A DNA stretch of 64,000 nt from NCBI GenBank assembly GCA_014529385.2, contig CM043959.1, positions 64,807,753 to 64,871,752 on the forward strand, written 5' to 3'. Under the pieces are notes generated by a model. It was not told where the DNA came from, searched no databases, and saw only the letters and a list, made by a program, of their open reading frames with translations. Both the position numbers and the translations under genes were made by a program. Every line of letters starts with the position of its first letter. Position 1 is the stretch's first letter. Positions 1 to 11,739 of this stretch are shown in pieces. Source of the stretch: Adiantum capillus-veneris. Its lineage: Eukaryota > Streptophyta > Polypodiopsida > Polypodiales > Pteridaceae.

Positions 1-1097
1 CAAACCCTACAAGTGGGTTCATAATGGCATAATGCAAAAATGTATATTGGACACGACATCCCAAAATACTTTGTTTCAAAATGCCCTTGGAATGTCTTTG
101 AAACAGTCAATCATATTTATATGAGTTGAAAAAATCAAACAAAGCATACTTAAAAATGGAATAACACCAAATCAATAGATGCATACGTGGGGATTGAACT
201 ATATGTTCATTCAAATGCACAGGAGCACGTCTCCCACCTGTGAAAAAAAACAAGCAACATTGCATTGGATACCATGGGTGTTGCCTTCGCAATCCAAACC
301 CTTTGGTTATACTCTACGTAGTCAAACCCCTTGGTAAGACCCTTTATAGAATGTGCTCAACTAGCACGTAACGATAACCAGCATAGTCGACCATGTATAA
401 AAATGATTGGAATCAACTTGAAAAGTTGAATTTTTCCACTACCCTCTCATAGATTGCCGACTTCTTTCCTTGAAAGTACAACTGGGATAGATCAAACTAT
501 GATCCTTAATGCCTATGGGGTGATTTAGTAAACACCCGTTGGGTCTTACCCCAAAACTGTGATGCCATAGACACTTGTAGTTCTATAGAGAGAGCAAGAG
601 ATCCACACAAGTGAGATGCCTATCTCGTATGAACAGCCATGATGTCTCAATTGTTTGCTGCCTCTAGACTCCGTGGTATAGATCAGCTGATGTGAGTTTA
701 AGATTATCAAAAACTCAACTTGAGCATCGCATGATAAACATGTAGTGCAAAAATGACACCCTAAACATCCGTAATGACAAGACTCTTGCTTGTCCATTAA
801 CGTCCATAACGATGTGTACTCCACTCGGCAGATCTGTTCAATCTTACGAACAATCACCCAAGGAATGCCAACAGTTTGGGTCTTACCCAAGATCTGACAA
901 TGACTCTTAGCCAACATGTGTGCCTCATAGCCCTTATGGCACTTAGAGTTCAATCAACGAAATGCTGAAGACTAATTGAGATGGCGTCTTGCCCTATTTC
1001 TAGCTGAGAGTTAGAGCACCTTGGCTCAGGCTGACTCCCAAACAAACATATTCAAAAGCTTCTTAGAAAGTTTTCAGTATTCTTTGAGAGAAATAAG
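1..1097. other. Anonymous flanking DNA, no gene seen
   Basis: I see no supportable coding region, RNA gene or terminal repeat here. The open frames are short, unrelated to families I know, and without codon structure. The stretch ends in AAAGA, the left target-site duplication of the copia element that follows. Confidence 0.5.
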
Positions 1098-1102
1098 AAA
1101 GA

Positions 1103-1289
1103 TGTTGGGTTAAAGGCCCGTGTGCCCGGCTGCCCGTTGTTCAGCCGCCCATGTACAGCCATTCATTTACTCATTCATAATAACTATACTCATAACTACA
1201 CATTGTAGTGTGAGTACCGCCCCGCCACACACTGTGTCTATCTCCTTTTTTGTGCTGGCTCTCTGTGTGTGTGCTCTCCGATCCCAACA
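1103..1289 (+). repeat. 5' LTR of the copia element
   Basis: 187 bp, TGTTGGG...CCCAACA, matching 6590-6776 over the full length with about eight substitutions. It is very short for a copia LTR. Confidence 0.96.
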
Positions 1290-1291
1290 AG

Positions 1292-1303
1292 TGGTATCAG
1301 AGC
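1292..1303 (+). other. Primer binding site, initiator tRNA-Met
   Basis: TGGTATCAGAGC lies two bases after the LTR end. It is the standard plant sequence complementary to the 3' end of initiator tRNA-Met, used to start minus-strand DNA synthesis. Confidence 0.93.
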
Positions 1304-1730
1304 TTGGTAGTGAGAGCATTGAGAGCTTCATCATCATTGTTGAGTGTGCTGGAAATTGTTGCTGTTTCATTGCCGTTTTTCGGTTTCGCGCACGTGCGCA
1401 TTTCTAAAGAGCAGAAGGTTTTTCCGAGCTTGGCATTGGAAGGTTCAGCACTCCGCGAGTATTTTCATCAGGTGTCCTGCGGTTTAACCCCCCTTTCGGA
1501 GCCATTCGTGCCATTAGAAATCCCATCCGAGCTACAGACTAGGAGCTGCGTTTTTCAGCTCTCTTTGGTAGTTTTCTGATGCCAGAGCTTCCATAGCCAT
1601 TAGGTGCCATTGTTGTAGTGTCTTCCACTTACGTGAGCCCACAGCTCATTTGAGAGTGTGTGGCCTCTTCTTGGAGTGGCCTCATACACACAGATAGAGT
1701 GGGAGTTTGGCGGCATTGTCTTCTTCGACT

Positions 1731-1808
1731 ACAGGTACAGGTACAGGTGCAGGTACAGGTACAGGTACAGGTACGGGTACAGGTTACAGGTTACAGGTTA
1801 CAGGTTAC
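1731..1808 (+). repeat. (ACAGGT)n hexamer tract in the copia leader
   Basis: About a dozen copies of ACAGGT, with variants GCAGGT and ACGGGT and a shift to a 7-base unit (ACAGGTT) at the right end. The tract lies in the roughly 1.2-kb untranslated leader between the primer site (1303) and the gag start (2489). The leader otherwise shows no supported gene. Confidence 0.85.
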
Positions 1809-2488
1809 TGGGAGCTTTGGATACAGGTTTCTTTTGTGGTTACAAAACATGTATTTTGACTGTGGGACAGCCATGTATATGGTTGTGGTTTGAGTGGGAG
1901 CTTCTACTCTTCTGGGCAGTCTGTTTATGCGTGTTCTTGAGCTACAGGTTTACATCATCTATGTATGTTGATGGATGTGGATATGGCAGTTTGACAGACA
2001 CTCTTTATGCATGATACTGTGGAGATTTGGTTCACTTATACATAGAGCGGGTTTGCTCTTGCTTGCAGTGTTGCAGTTTGAGTACAGACAGGTACTTGGT
2101 TGACAGTAGAGATTGGACTTCGTTGAGCTTGTGCATTGCTTATATGCTCACTTGGATCCATTTATGCTCACGGATTTGTGTAAGCTTGGTCAGCTTATGT
2201 CTCTATTGTGGTTATTCAGATATGGAGTATGTTTATGCCTCTATGACAGCTCATTGTTGATGCATTTTGTGGCACGGTTTGCCTAGGCCGGTTGAGTTAC
2301 AGGTGACACAGGTTTATGCATTTGTTTGTGGATTTCTACGTACGTTTTTTGACCATATTATGGGCTGATTGATACTCTATGCGTTTGCTCTTTGATTGAG
2401 CAGCAGGTGTTGTCAGATTTGCAACACTACTTTGTTGTGGCAGTTTGTTGGTTGGTTACAGGTTTCTCATTGTTGCATTCTTGTTGTA

Positions 2489-5400
2489 ATGGGCACTAAA
2501 GAGGACACAGTTTTCAATATTGAGAGGTTGGATGGTGCTAACTTCTCATATTGGAAAGATCAGATTTGGGATGTCTTGGTGCAGAAGAAACAGATTCGAC
2601 CTCTAAAGTTGCAGGGAGTTAAGCCAGAGAACATGGAGAGGGATGATTGGGAGGAGTTGGATGAGATGTGCAGGTCTACCATTAGGCTTTCCCTTTCAAA
2701 GTCTGTTTATTACAATGTGAAAGATGCACAGGGTGGAGCTTATGAGCTATGGCAGCGGATTTGCGATATGTATGATAAGCATTCGGCTGCTTCTATGGTG
2801 TATTGGATTAAAAAGCTTATTGATTTGCGAATGGAGGAAGGTGCTTCCATGAATGCGCATTTGAATGAGTTCAATACAATTTTCAGCCAACTTGCTACGC
2901 AGAAAATTACGTTTGAGGACAATGTAAAAGCTATGTTTTTACTTGTCACGTTGCCTGAGTCATGGGACACATTTAGGACAGCCATAAGTAACTCGGTTCC
3001 TGCGGATGAGTTGACAAGTACTAATGTGGAGTCTAGTCTTCTCACGGAAGAGATTAATCGAAAGAATAATGCAGGTAGTAAGTCTTCTAGTGCAATGGTT
3101 GTCAGAGGGAGGACTATGGACAAGTATAAGTCCAACAGGGGTAAATCTAGAAGCAAGTCCCGTGCGAGCACAAGTAAAAAGGATGTGGAATGTTTTCATT
3201 GTGGTAGAAAAGGCCATTTCAAAAAGGATTGCTACAAGTGGAAAAAGGAAAATGGAGATGGTAAGAAGAAAGACCATGATGCTAAGGACAAGCCTAAGTC
3301 CAATGTCAAGATTGAGGAGTTAAATGCAACACAGGGAGAGTGTAGCTCTCAAGATGACCATGTATGTGCTCCGACTAGTGCCACTAGTGAAGAGCTTGGT
3401 GATGTGTTGCTTGCATTCTATTTTGATGATGCTTTTCTTCTCACTCATGAGAGTAGTATGCCTATGGATTGGGTCATTGACAGTGGTGCTTCTTTTCACA
3501 TTATGCCTCATAGGTCGTGGTTTCATGACTATGATGCTTCGAGCACAGGTACTGTCAGGATTGCCGATGGGCGTTCTATGCGGATTCATGGCATTGGGGA
3601 TATTCATTTGGCTATGCCAAACTCTACTACGTTTGTCTTGCAGGGTGTGCGTCATGTGCCAGCTCTTGCAAAAAGCTTGATTAGTGTGGGTCAGTTGGAC
3701 TCACTTGGTTTCAATGTATCTTTTGGTGACGGAGGTTGGAAGCTCACTAAGGGCAGCCTTGTTTTGGTTAAAGGTGCTAAGAGGAATACGTTGTATTCCC
3801 TTTCTGTAGCTAGTGTGGCTGATCACATTGTGGGGATCACTGAGCAACCTCCTGCTTCTTTATGGCATCAGCGTTTGGGGCATATGTCACTGAAAGGTTT
3901 GAAGTTGTTGGCACGTGCGGATTACATTCCCGTTTCAGATTTTGGTGGTTTTGAGTTTTGTGAGCATTGCCTTTATGGTCGACATGCTCGGTCTTCTCAT
4001 AAGAAGAGTGTTCCACACAGATCTTTGGAAAAGCTAGCTTTGGTGCATAGTGATGTATGTGGGCCAATGCCCAATGCTTCTCTTGGAGGTGCTATGTACT
4101 TTGTTACGTTCATTGATGATGCTAGCAGGAAGATATGGGCATACCCCATTCGTAAGAAGGATATGGTGTTTGATATATTTAAGCAATGGTTGGCTCTTGT
4201 TGAGAACCAATCAGGTTGTAAGTTGAAGTGCTTACGTACGGACAATGGGGGTGAATTTATGTCTCATGCTTTCACTACATTATGTGTTGAGAAGGGTATA
4301 AGGCGTGAGCTTAGTGCTTCCTATACACCTCCTCAAAATGGTGTGGCAGAGCGCATGAACAGGACTATATAAAAGAAAGTCCGTAGTATGCTTTCTATGG
4401 CTAGTTTGTCAAATGGATTTTGGGCTGAAGCAGTTGCCAATTCTGTGCATTTGATAAATCGTTCACCTAGTGTTCCTTTGGGCTTCAAAATGCCTGAAGA
4501 GGTATGGACAGGTTTGCCACCTTCGTATGGTCACCTTCGTGTTTTTGGCTGTGAAGCTTATGTACATGTACCTAAGGCAAAACGCAGCAAATTGGATGCA
4601 AAGAGCAAGAGATGTATCTTCTTGGGTTATGGTAGCTCTGGTGAGATGGTTTATCGATTGTGGGATCCTATTGACAGGAAGATTGTGCGCAGCCATGATG
4701 TTGTTTTTCATGAGGACTCTATGTATAGAGCATCACCGCGAACGGTTGAGGTTCGGCATGTGATATTTGAGGAGGATGGTCATCGGTATGATGGTCCCGT
4801 GGATGCTCGTGGACAGCCCATTGACCCTCAAGTGGGAGATAAGCCCTTGTTGGGAGATCATGTAGATGTGGGACAGCCAGATGCACCTCCTGCACAGTCT
4901 TTGAGGCGTTCAGAGCGGCGTGCAAGACAGCCTCAGCGTTTTGTGCCTTCTATGGATTATGTATTGTTGACTGATTGCGGGGAGCCATCATGTTATGATG
5001 AGGCCATGTCTAGTGTTGACAAGCTCAAGTGGGAGCAGGCTATGAAGTCAGAGATGGATTCGTTGATCCAAAATGAAACGTGGAAGCTTACTCCTTTGCC
5101 AAAGGGTAAGAAGGCACTACCATGCAAGTGGGTTTACAAGATAAAATTATGTTCAATGGATGCAAAGCCTAGGTACAAGGCAAGGCTTGTGGCTAAAGGA
5201 TTCAAGCAACAGAAGGGCATTGATTTTGATGAGATCTTCTCCCCAGTGGTGAAGATGTCTACTTTGCGTATGTTGTTTGCTTTGGTAGCTACAAAAGACA
5301 TGGAGTTGAAGCAAATGGATGTAAAGACAGCTTTCTTACATCCGGACTTGCACGAGGATTTGTACATGGAGCAACCAAGTGGGTTTGTTATTCATGGTTC

Positions 5401-6534
5401 AAAGAATTTGGTATGCCCGCTTCTTAAGACCTTGTATGGGCTGAAGCAATCATCTCGTGAATGGTATCGTAAGTTTGATGCATTCATGAGTTCATTGGGC
5501 TATGTACGCAGTTATGAGGACCCATGCCTCTATACTCGCAAGGCTGAAGATGGTAGTCTTATTATTTTGGTTTTGTATGTGGATGACATGCTGATCGCAG
5601 GGAAGTGTATTTCTGATGTGGATGCCTTGAAACATAGGCTACATGAGACCTTTGCCATGAAGGATCTTGGGGATGCCAATCATATTTTGGGTATGCGGAT
5701 CACTCGTGATCGTTCTTGCAGGATGCTCTTTCTTAGTTAGAAAGAGTACATTGAAAGGGTGCTTGAGCGTTTTCATATGGAAGGGGGAAGGCCATTAGTA
5801 CCCCGTTGCCTCCATATGTAAAACTCAACCATGATGACTATCCTCAGACAGATTTGGAGACTACAGAGATGTCTCAGATTCCCTATGCGTCAGCTATTGG
5901 TTCCTTTATGTATGCCATGGTGGCTACGCGTCCAGATCTTGCTCATGCAGTTGGTGTGGTTAGCAGGTACATGTCTAACCCGGGCAAGCGTCATTGGGAT
6001 GCAGTGAGAGGTATTCTCAGATACTTGAGAGGGACTTCAGAGTTGTCCCTATGTTATGGTGAGAAGGATATGTCTGTTTGCGGATATACAGATTCAGACT
6101 ATGCAGGGTCAGTGGACTCAAGGAAGTCTACTAGCGGCTATGTGTTCACAGTTGCAGGTGGACCGGTTTCGTGGACATCACGTTTATAGCCATGCGTTGC
6201 TTTGAGCACTACAGAGGCTGAATATATGGCTGCCATTGAGGCTGCCAAGGAGGCCATATGGCTCTCACGACTAGTGGGAGATCTTGGTATGGCTGGTGAT
6301 GCTCTGATTCTACATTGTGATAGCCAGAGTGCCATAGCGTTGGCACGGAATCCTGTCTTCCATGCGAAGAAAAATCACATTGAAGTGAGGTATCACTTCA
6401 TACGAGAGGTGTTAGAGGACAAGCGCATAGAGCTTGTCAAGGTACACACTGACGATAACCCTGCTGATCTACTCACAAAGTCGTTAGCCTCACAGCGGTT
6501 TGCACACTGCAGATCACTGATGGGTATGGCTTGA
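2489..6534 (+). pseudogene. gag-pol: Copia gag-pol polyprotein, broken
   Basis: The reading frame starts best at the ATG at 2489 (MGTKED), since the open frame upstream is leader. In order I see: a gag domain; a CCHC zinc knuckle CFHCGRKGHFKKDC (3190-3232); an aspartic protease with DSGAS (near 3480); a GAG-pre-integrase histidine motif (LWHQRLGH, near 3860); an integrase core with HSDVCGP, TDNGGEF and the glutamate of NGVAER; a reverse transcriptase with KWVYKIK and the catalytic YVDDM (near 5576); and RNase H with SGYVF and STTEAEYMA. Breaks are TAA at 4370-4372 (end of the integrase core), TAG at 5738-5740 (reverse transcriptase), a frameshift between about 5785 and 5806, and TAG at 6187-6189 (RNase H). 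The final stop is TGA at 6532. All breaks are small, so the copy decayed by point mutation and not by deletion. Confidence 0.95.
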
Positions 6535-6578
6535 CATCTTTTGCTGTACTTTGGCCACTTTAAAGGCACACTGCCTTT

Positions 6579-6589
6579 AAGTGGGAGAT
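6579..6589 (+). other. Polypurine tract of the copia element
   Basis: AAGTGGGAGAT lies directly before the 3' LTR, where plus-strand synthesis is primed. AAGTGGGAGAT is the usual form in plant copia elements. Confidence 0.85.
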
Positions 6590-6776
6590 TGTTGGGTTAA
6601 AGGCATGTGTGCCCGACTGCCCGTTGTTCAGCCGCCCATGTACAGCCATTCATTTACTCATTCATAATAACTATACTCATAACTACACATTGTAGTGTGA
6701 GTACCACCCCACCACACACTGTGTCTATCTCCTTCTTCGTGCTGGCTCTCTGTGTGTGTGCTCTCCAATCCCAACA
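6590..6776 (+). repeat. 3' LTR of the copia element
   Basis: 187-bp partner of 1103-1289, followed by the target duplication AAAGA at 6777-6781. Confidence 0.96.
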
Positions 6777-6781
6777 AAAGA

Positions 6782-8675
6782 GAGAGAGAGAATGTTGGGC
6801 TGAGGAACTTTCCTTAAGTTACTACCTTGTAGATACTGCACCCATGCTTGTGTGCATCTTATGCATAGCGTGCAGCTTAACCTATAAGCATGCAACAATT
6901 TGGTTGTATAACGCTCTCATCAAGAGAGGTAACAGAAAACACAAGTCACATCTTGCCCCACCTACCATGTAGGGGACCGTGATTGTACAAAAATGACTGA
7001 AATATGACACTTTGCCGGTGAACTAAGTCTTAGATTTAGGTTCCTTTTAGTGTTGTTGTGCGTTGGCAGTAACAAAAAAATCATGTTAAACAATCCAGAA
7101 CTTATTTTGTCCGTGACAAAGTGTCTGGGGTTATAGCGGAAGCGTATTGCATGAGGCGGTAGAATTGAATCTACCTAGCTAGCATGCCGTGCATGCAGAA
7201 TTCTAAACCCTTGGCAAAAATGATGGCCTCAAACGTGAGAGCCAAAACCATAAGTGCCTTGCACAGATGTACTGGTAGGGATTCTGTGAGTGATATTCCC
7301 GTTTTGCCAGTTCCCCAAACTTGTGTGCCACTATCCGTGATGCCAAGTCATTGGGCAGTACCTTGGCACAAGGGAGAAGCCTTGCTTCATGTAAAATTGT
7401 CAAAGCATTGTGCTTTGCACAAAAGCAAAAGTTTCCAATGTAAATGTATAAACATGGAGAAATAAACAATATTGAACATGGTCTAATCTGGTCATCCTGC
7501 TGTAACCAGTTGTCTGGAGATGTCGAAGGAAAAGCTCGCTCAAATGTAGATTATAACCATCTCTATTGCGCGAGAGAAAGTTGGCATGAAATATTCTGCA
7601 GGCATATGGAGAAATTCCCCAAAGGCGTGTGCTTATAGCATACCCCAAACGGGAAAAGTCTCAATGCAAGATTCATAAATTGAAGCCTTGCTTCACATAA
7701 ATATGTTTGTGCTAAGAGCAAACGGATGTGACTATAGATATCATGACAAAAAGAATCGACCGTGTCAAGCAATTTCAATTAAAATTAACCAGTATTGTGT
7801 GGTAAGCATCCTCTGTCAGCGTATAGAAACAATGACAAGGAGTCGGCCATGCCGAGCAACTTGCTGCCTTCAACAAGTCTAGTAAATAGGCCATGCTTGT
7901 CTCCTTGAGATACTAAAAAATTGGCCCTTGCCATCAATGTATGCAACAAAATTTGAGTGCTTATGAGAACCGTGACAAGTTGTGCTTGTGCTTGGAGTGC
8001 TTAAATTGCACTCACCTTTGTTGCTTGATAGAGATATACAACATGGTTTGTAACATTTTGCCAAACAAACTGAAAAAAACTATGCATACCTGATTAATCA
8101 CATGCCTCGACCTACCGTAGGTTGTATCCTTGCCGATTGCAGCCTTGCTTGGTGTTGTATATCTGTAATAAGCCTTGCTCACATGAAATTTGAATAACAA
8201 CACTCTTAATTTACCTCAATCAATGCGTCTCGAATCAATCAGTAACATCATCCTTGTTGTAATCTCTTTGTCGGGATTGCTCCATGCTGGAAGACATGGC
8301 CTTGCCATTGGCTTCCCAATTGCGAATGCTAGCATGACTTTTATCCGCCTTGGTCCCGACATCATTCTTTGAAATTTGAGAGTCCCGTTGTCTTCGAGTG
8401 CCAAAAGACGTGTACAATTTCACAGTAGACCGACTATGAAGATGGTGCTCATGGCGGCCCTTCATATCCTCGAAGACCACCACGCCAGAAACCAAAGGGA
8501 ACCAGCACTACAAGGCGCTTGTGTTCGGGCCCACCATGGCAAAACCCTGCACCTTGGATGCCTTGCAGAGCTCATGATGGTGGCCTTTGGCGCATGATGA
8601 CATGCAACATGCTGGAGCACAATTGCCGCTCATCCATGGGATGTAGCCTCGCATGTATAGCATGGGTTGCAACCC
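6782..8675. other. Anonymous DNA, no gene seen
   Basis: After a short GA run this stretch has only small open frames with no recognisable domain, no terminal repeats and no RNA gene that I can support. Confidence 0.45.
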
Positions 8676-9056
8676 TTAGCAAGAATGGGTGCCCGAAATA
8701 GGGCGCCCCCCAACCCTGGATTCCAAAAAAAGAAAATAAAAATTAACATTGAAGTGTTGCCTGGCCATGGCGTTGCACAGAGCTACCGGCCTGTGATGGC
8801 GCCCTCCATGGGCCTCCGTTGCAGGCGAGTCTTTGACGAAATGTACTAGCGCCGCCATGGCAATTCCATCAAGCTCAGCTAGGGCCATTTTCCTGCTGGT
8901 CAATTCCGCCAATTGTGTGTGTGCAAGCGGCACTTCCCGCAAGCATCTCCTCACCAAAACAGTGTAGGCCTCAATTCCCCAATCTTCCTCTTCCTTGAGT
9001 GCATGCAACTTCATGCAAGCCCAAGAAATTGAGGCTTGGAACTCCAGGACCTTCAA
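8676..9056 (-). other. Unrecognised 126-codon open frame
   Basis: A minus-strand frame of 126 codons. Its first two-thirds is rich in Ala, Leu, Glu and Arg and reads like an amphipathic helical protein (for example RKMALAELDG near the middle). The C-terminal third is of lower quality. I do not recognise the family. It lies just downstream, in the minus sense, of a GA/CT tract and a primer-site-like motif at 9212-9223. It could therefore be the leader or gag-like start of a minus-strand LTR element, or simply a chance open frame. No second LTR was found to the left. Confidence 0.25.
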
Positions 9057-9084
9057 TCACCTCTCTTGGCTTTCCTCCATGAAG

Positions 9085-9087
<3 letters not shown>

Positions 9088-9162
<75 letters not shown>
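9088..9162. repeat. (GA)n microsatellite
   Basis: About 75 bp of uninterrupted GA dinucleotides. It creates spurious Glu-Arg and Leu-Ser open frames on both strands. Confidence 0.97.
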
Positions 9163-9164
<2 letters not shown>

Positions 9165-9211
9165 ATGCATCCCTCCTCCATAGCCCTCTGCTTCTCCCTC
9201 CTCTCCACCTT

Positions 9212-9344
9212 GCTCTAATACCAATGTAACACACAGGGGACTGGACCATGCAATTCTCCACCCAATCGCTCCCTATATAGGCCTTGCCTGTGTAAATTTA
9301 GGGATCCCCTTGACTGCATGTCCGTCTTGGCCCTTGGCCTAACA
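9212..9344 (-). mobile_element. Possible primer site and short LTR of a minus-strand element
   Basis: Read on the minus strand, TGGTATTAGAGC (9223 down to 9212) is one base off the initiator tRNA-Met primer site. Next to it lies a 120-bp segment (9225-9344) that starts TG and ends CA on either strand and holds a TATATAGG box. This fits the 5' LTR end of a minus-strand retroelement. No matching second LTR was found to the left, so the call rests on these short motifs alone. Confidence 0.35.
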
Positions 9345-10886
9345 CTGATCATTTAATATGGGGAAGTACAAAGGGAGAAAAAGCTACAATATTGGTTAAG
9401 CTAGTAGACTGACCACAATAGGGAACCAAAGGAGGGAAAATAGGGATCCAAAGGGGGGGCCAACTGCAAAAGAGCAATGTGCAACAATGGGCTTTAAAGA
9501 CCCTAAGGTTCAGCCCATTAAGACTTCCAAAATGCTAAGGTTCCAAAATTCAAAGGTTGAGTCCAATGGTCAAGCTTAGGAAAATTGGATGCTTTGTGTG
9601 TGTACAAAAATTCTTCAATGATTCCTACATAGGAGGGGGTGAGCATTGCAAGTAGGGCATGAGAAAGAAACACACACACACACTCACAAGCTTCTTTTAC
9701 ACAAAAGGAATGAGGGACACATGTTAGCTCCCTAGCCCAGATGCCCACAAGATGCACTCAAATCCTATTGGATGGCCATGGAGGTGGACCAATGAGAATT
9801 AGGCTAGAGTAAATCTAGTTTAATTCATTTAAAAACACTTAATAAAATAACCAATAAGAATTAAGCTCTCTAGAAGACTATTAGACAGTCTGCCAAGGGG
9901 TCCAATGAGCATTCAACAGCTTAATGGCTTGCCTGATTCCTACTGGCCAGGAGACAAAGGGGTCCAATGAGAGTTTAGTTGCATTAATTAATTAGCTAAA
10001 GCTCTTACAAAAGGGAAAAGGGGGACATATGTCAGAAGACTATCACTTATGCTCCTTAGATCCTATTGGCTAAGCCTGGAGGGGTCCAATGGGAAGCTAG
10101 GAAGAGGAAATAGCATGAGGGATCGACCAAAAGAGAGTGAGGGGTCTGAATTTTTCAACGCATTATCACTTACACACTCACACTAGCTCATGTGTGAAGG
10201 AAGAAGACTTACTCTCTTCTTCTCAAGCTTTAATGGAAAGCTTATCACCTACTCCAAGCTTGTGAGAAGGGAGGCCTACACCAACAACTCTTGGCTTTGT
10301 GATGCAAATCCAACCAAGAGCCAAGCTTCAAAGCATGCTCATCTCCTCTATCATTCTAATTACTAAGCTATGCTATGCTAACATGAGTGTGTATGTGAGG
10401 AGATGTACATCTTTCTTGTAAGACTACTCCTTCTTCCTCTCAATCTACTCGCATACCCCGCTAGCTCTCACCATCTTCGAAGGTGTGTGAGGTCTTGGGT
10501 CTGAGACCGTGAGGGAATTGAGATTGTGTTTTATAAGTGTTTGCTTAGTGCTTGAAGCTTCCATCTTCATTGAACTAGCTAGTTATTGAAGGAACACAAA
10601 GAATTGCATTGTAAAATGTCTCTCTTGATGGGGGAAACCTATAATACAAAGCCTTTTGGAGGGGGGACCGGCTCCATGTAAATATGGTCCTCAACTTTTG
10701 TCAATAGCTTAATTTCTCTCTCTTTTAAAGTATTTTTCATGCTATCTAACTAGGTGTTATGCTTTTTGTTGCTCTCTGTACCCAAGCACTCTTGCTATGC
10801 TCATTAGGAACCTAGTCTAATGAAATGCTCACTATGTTCATGTTATTTTCCACTACACACAAGTTACTAGGCCATTAAATGTTACA
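9345..10886 (+). mobile_element. Lone, 5'-truncated gypsy LTR
   Basis: About 1.54 kb that is diverged from, but collinear with, the LTRs at 28926-30476 and 43867-45456. Shared blocks include CATTTAATATGGG near the start, the GGGGTCCAATG motif, CCCCGCTAGCTCTC, CACCTTCGAAGGTGT (here CATCTTCGAAGGTGT), GGGGGACCGGCTCCA, and the end AGGCCAT..TTACA. The first 60 or so bases of the family consensus are missing. No gag or pol follows; copia RNase H sequence begins right after its end. It is either a solo LTR or a fragment cut on its left by the motif-bearing segment at 9212-9344. Confidence 0.8.
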
Positions 10887-10971
10887 AGAAGCAACCTACT
10901 GTGGCCACTTCTAGTTGTGAGGCTGAGTACAGGGCAGTCTTCACAGCTACGGTTGAGTGTGTGTGGCTCAG
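10887..10971 (+). pseudogene. Second copia element, RNase H fragment (left part)
   Basis: One reading frame encodes the hallmark copia RNase H stretch with KKQPTVATSSCEAEYRA and ends VECVWL. At that point a minus-strand gypsy LTR begins. The rest of the domain resumes at 20215 on the far side of the insertion. Its left side is cut by the lone LTR at 9345-10886. Confidence 0.9.
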
Positions 10972-11449
10972 TGGAATTGGGGCTTATCTCTTGAGACAGC
11001 TAATTCCAGTGTTAGAAGATTTCAACTACTAGTGTGAGAAGAATTCAGACAGTAGACTGGACAGAAATCAGAAACTAGACTGGAATTTGGATATTGGAAT
11101 AAGAATCAGACTTATGTACTGGAAATTAATGTTCAGATTCAGATTCCGAATACTGGACGAGAAGTAAGTGTAACTGGAATATCTGCCATGATTGGGATTA
11201 CAGATAAAGATTACAGCGAATATGATTTCCAAAGAGAGTACAGCCCACAGTACTGCCAATGATTCTCAAGTACAAGTGTAGCCAAAGTGCTAACCCAAAT
11301 GATAGCAATTGCCAACCCGATTACAATGTAATGGGCCCTATTTATACACTTCGGGTTTACTATAGTAATTACCATAGTAACTACTAAGTAATTCGCTGCC
11401 CATCTCCTAAGAGAACGTTCCCACATAGTGAACTATCCAGCCGTCTACA
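10972..11449 (-). repeat. 3' LTR of the minus-strand gypsy element
   Basis: 478 bp, matching 19735-20214. It carries the same TATAAATA box in minus-strand sense as the other copy. Confidence 0.95.
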
Positions 11450-11466
11450 TCCTTCCCTTCTTTCTT
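11450..11466 (-). other. Polypurine tract of the minus-strand gypsy element
   Basis: Minus-strand AAGAAAGAAGGGAAGGA abuts the 3' LTR directly. It is a 17-base all-purine run in the expected place. Confidence 0.88.
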
Positions 11467-11739
11467 GAATTTTGGCAAGATTCCAAAATTTCTGAAAAAT
11501 TCCCCTATCTGATTCTGATGTGAAACTGAAATATCCACCGTCTGGTTTTGATGTTGGGAATCGGGCTTGACCACTGACAGAGTGGTCATACAAAGATTGT
11601 GAGAGGCAGCTGAAACAGCCAAGGGACTGCGAGAGGCAGCTGAAAAGGCCAAGGTAGAGCTCTCACCAGGCCAAGGTAGAGCTCTCATCTCCACCTGCCC
11701 GCTGAAGAAGAAAAGTCGCCACTGAATTCTGAGATGGAA
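11467..11739 (-). other. Gypsy 3' untranslated part with short tandem duplications
   Basis: Contains two small direct duplications: GAGAGGCAGCTGAAA at 11601 and 11631, and AGGCCAAGGTAGAGCTC at 11646 and 11668. No coding sequence could be supported. Confidence 0.6.

Larger units (their letters stand above)
1103..6776 (+). mobile_element. Ty1/copia LTR retrotransposon, complete but dead
   Basis: A 5674-bp element bounded by two 187-bp LTRs that begin TGTTGGG and end CCCAACA. It is flanked by a perfect 5-bp target duplication AAAGA (1098-1102 and 6777-6781). A primer binding site for initiator tRNA-Met follows the left LTR and a polypurine tract precedes the right one. The domain order gag, protease, integrase, reverse transcriptase, RNase H is that of Ty1/copia. 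The two LTRs differ at about 8 of 187 positions by my reading, so the insertion is not brand new. The coding region has three in-frame stops and one frameshift, so this copy cannot make an intact polyprotein. Confidence 0.97.

Noticed and set aside
1120-1407. Plus-strand open frame repeated almost identically at 6607-6972
   Set aside because: Both lie in the two copia LTRs; the similarity reflects LTR identity and not two genes.
1658-2014. Open frame with Tyr-Arg repeats
   Set aside because: Arises from the (ACAGGT)n array in the copia leader.
8971-9261. Open frames with long Glu-Arg or Leu-Ser runs
   Set aside because: Pure (GA)n translations. The same holds near 21800, 23160-23720, 27156-27470, 29560-29909, 44502-44887, 52672-53080, 54708-55008 and 59771-59995.
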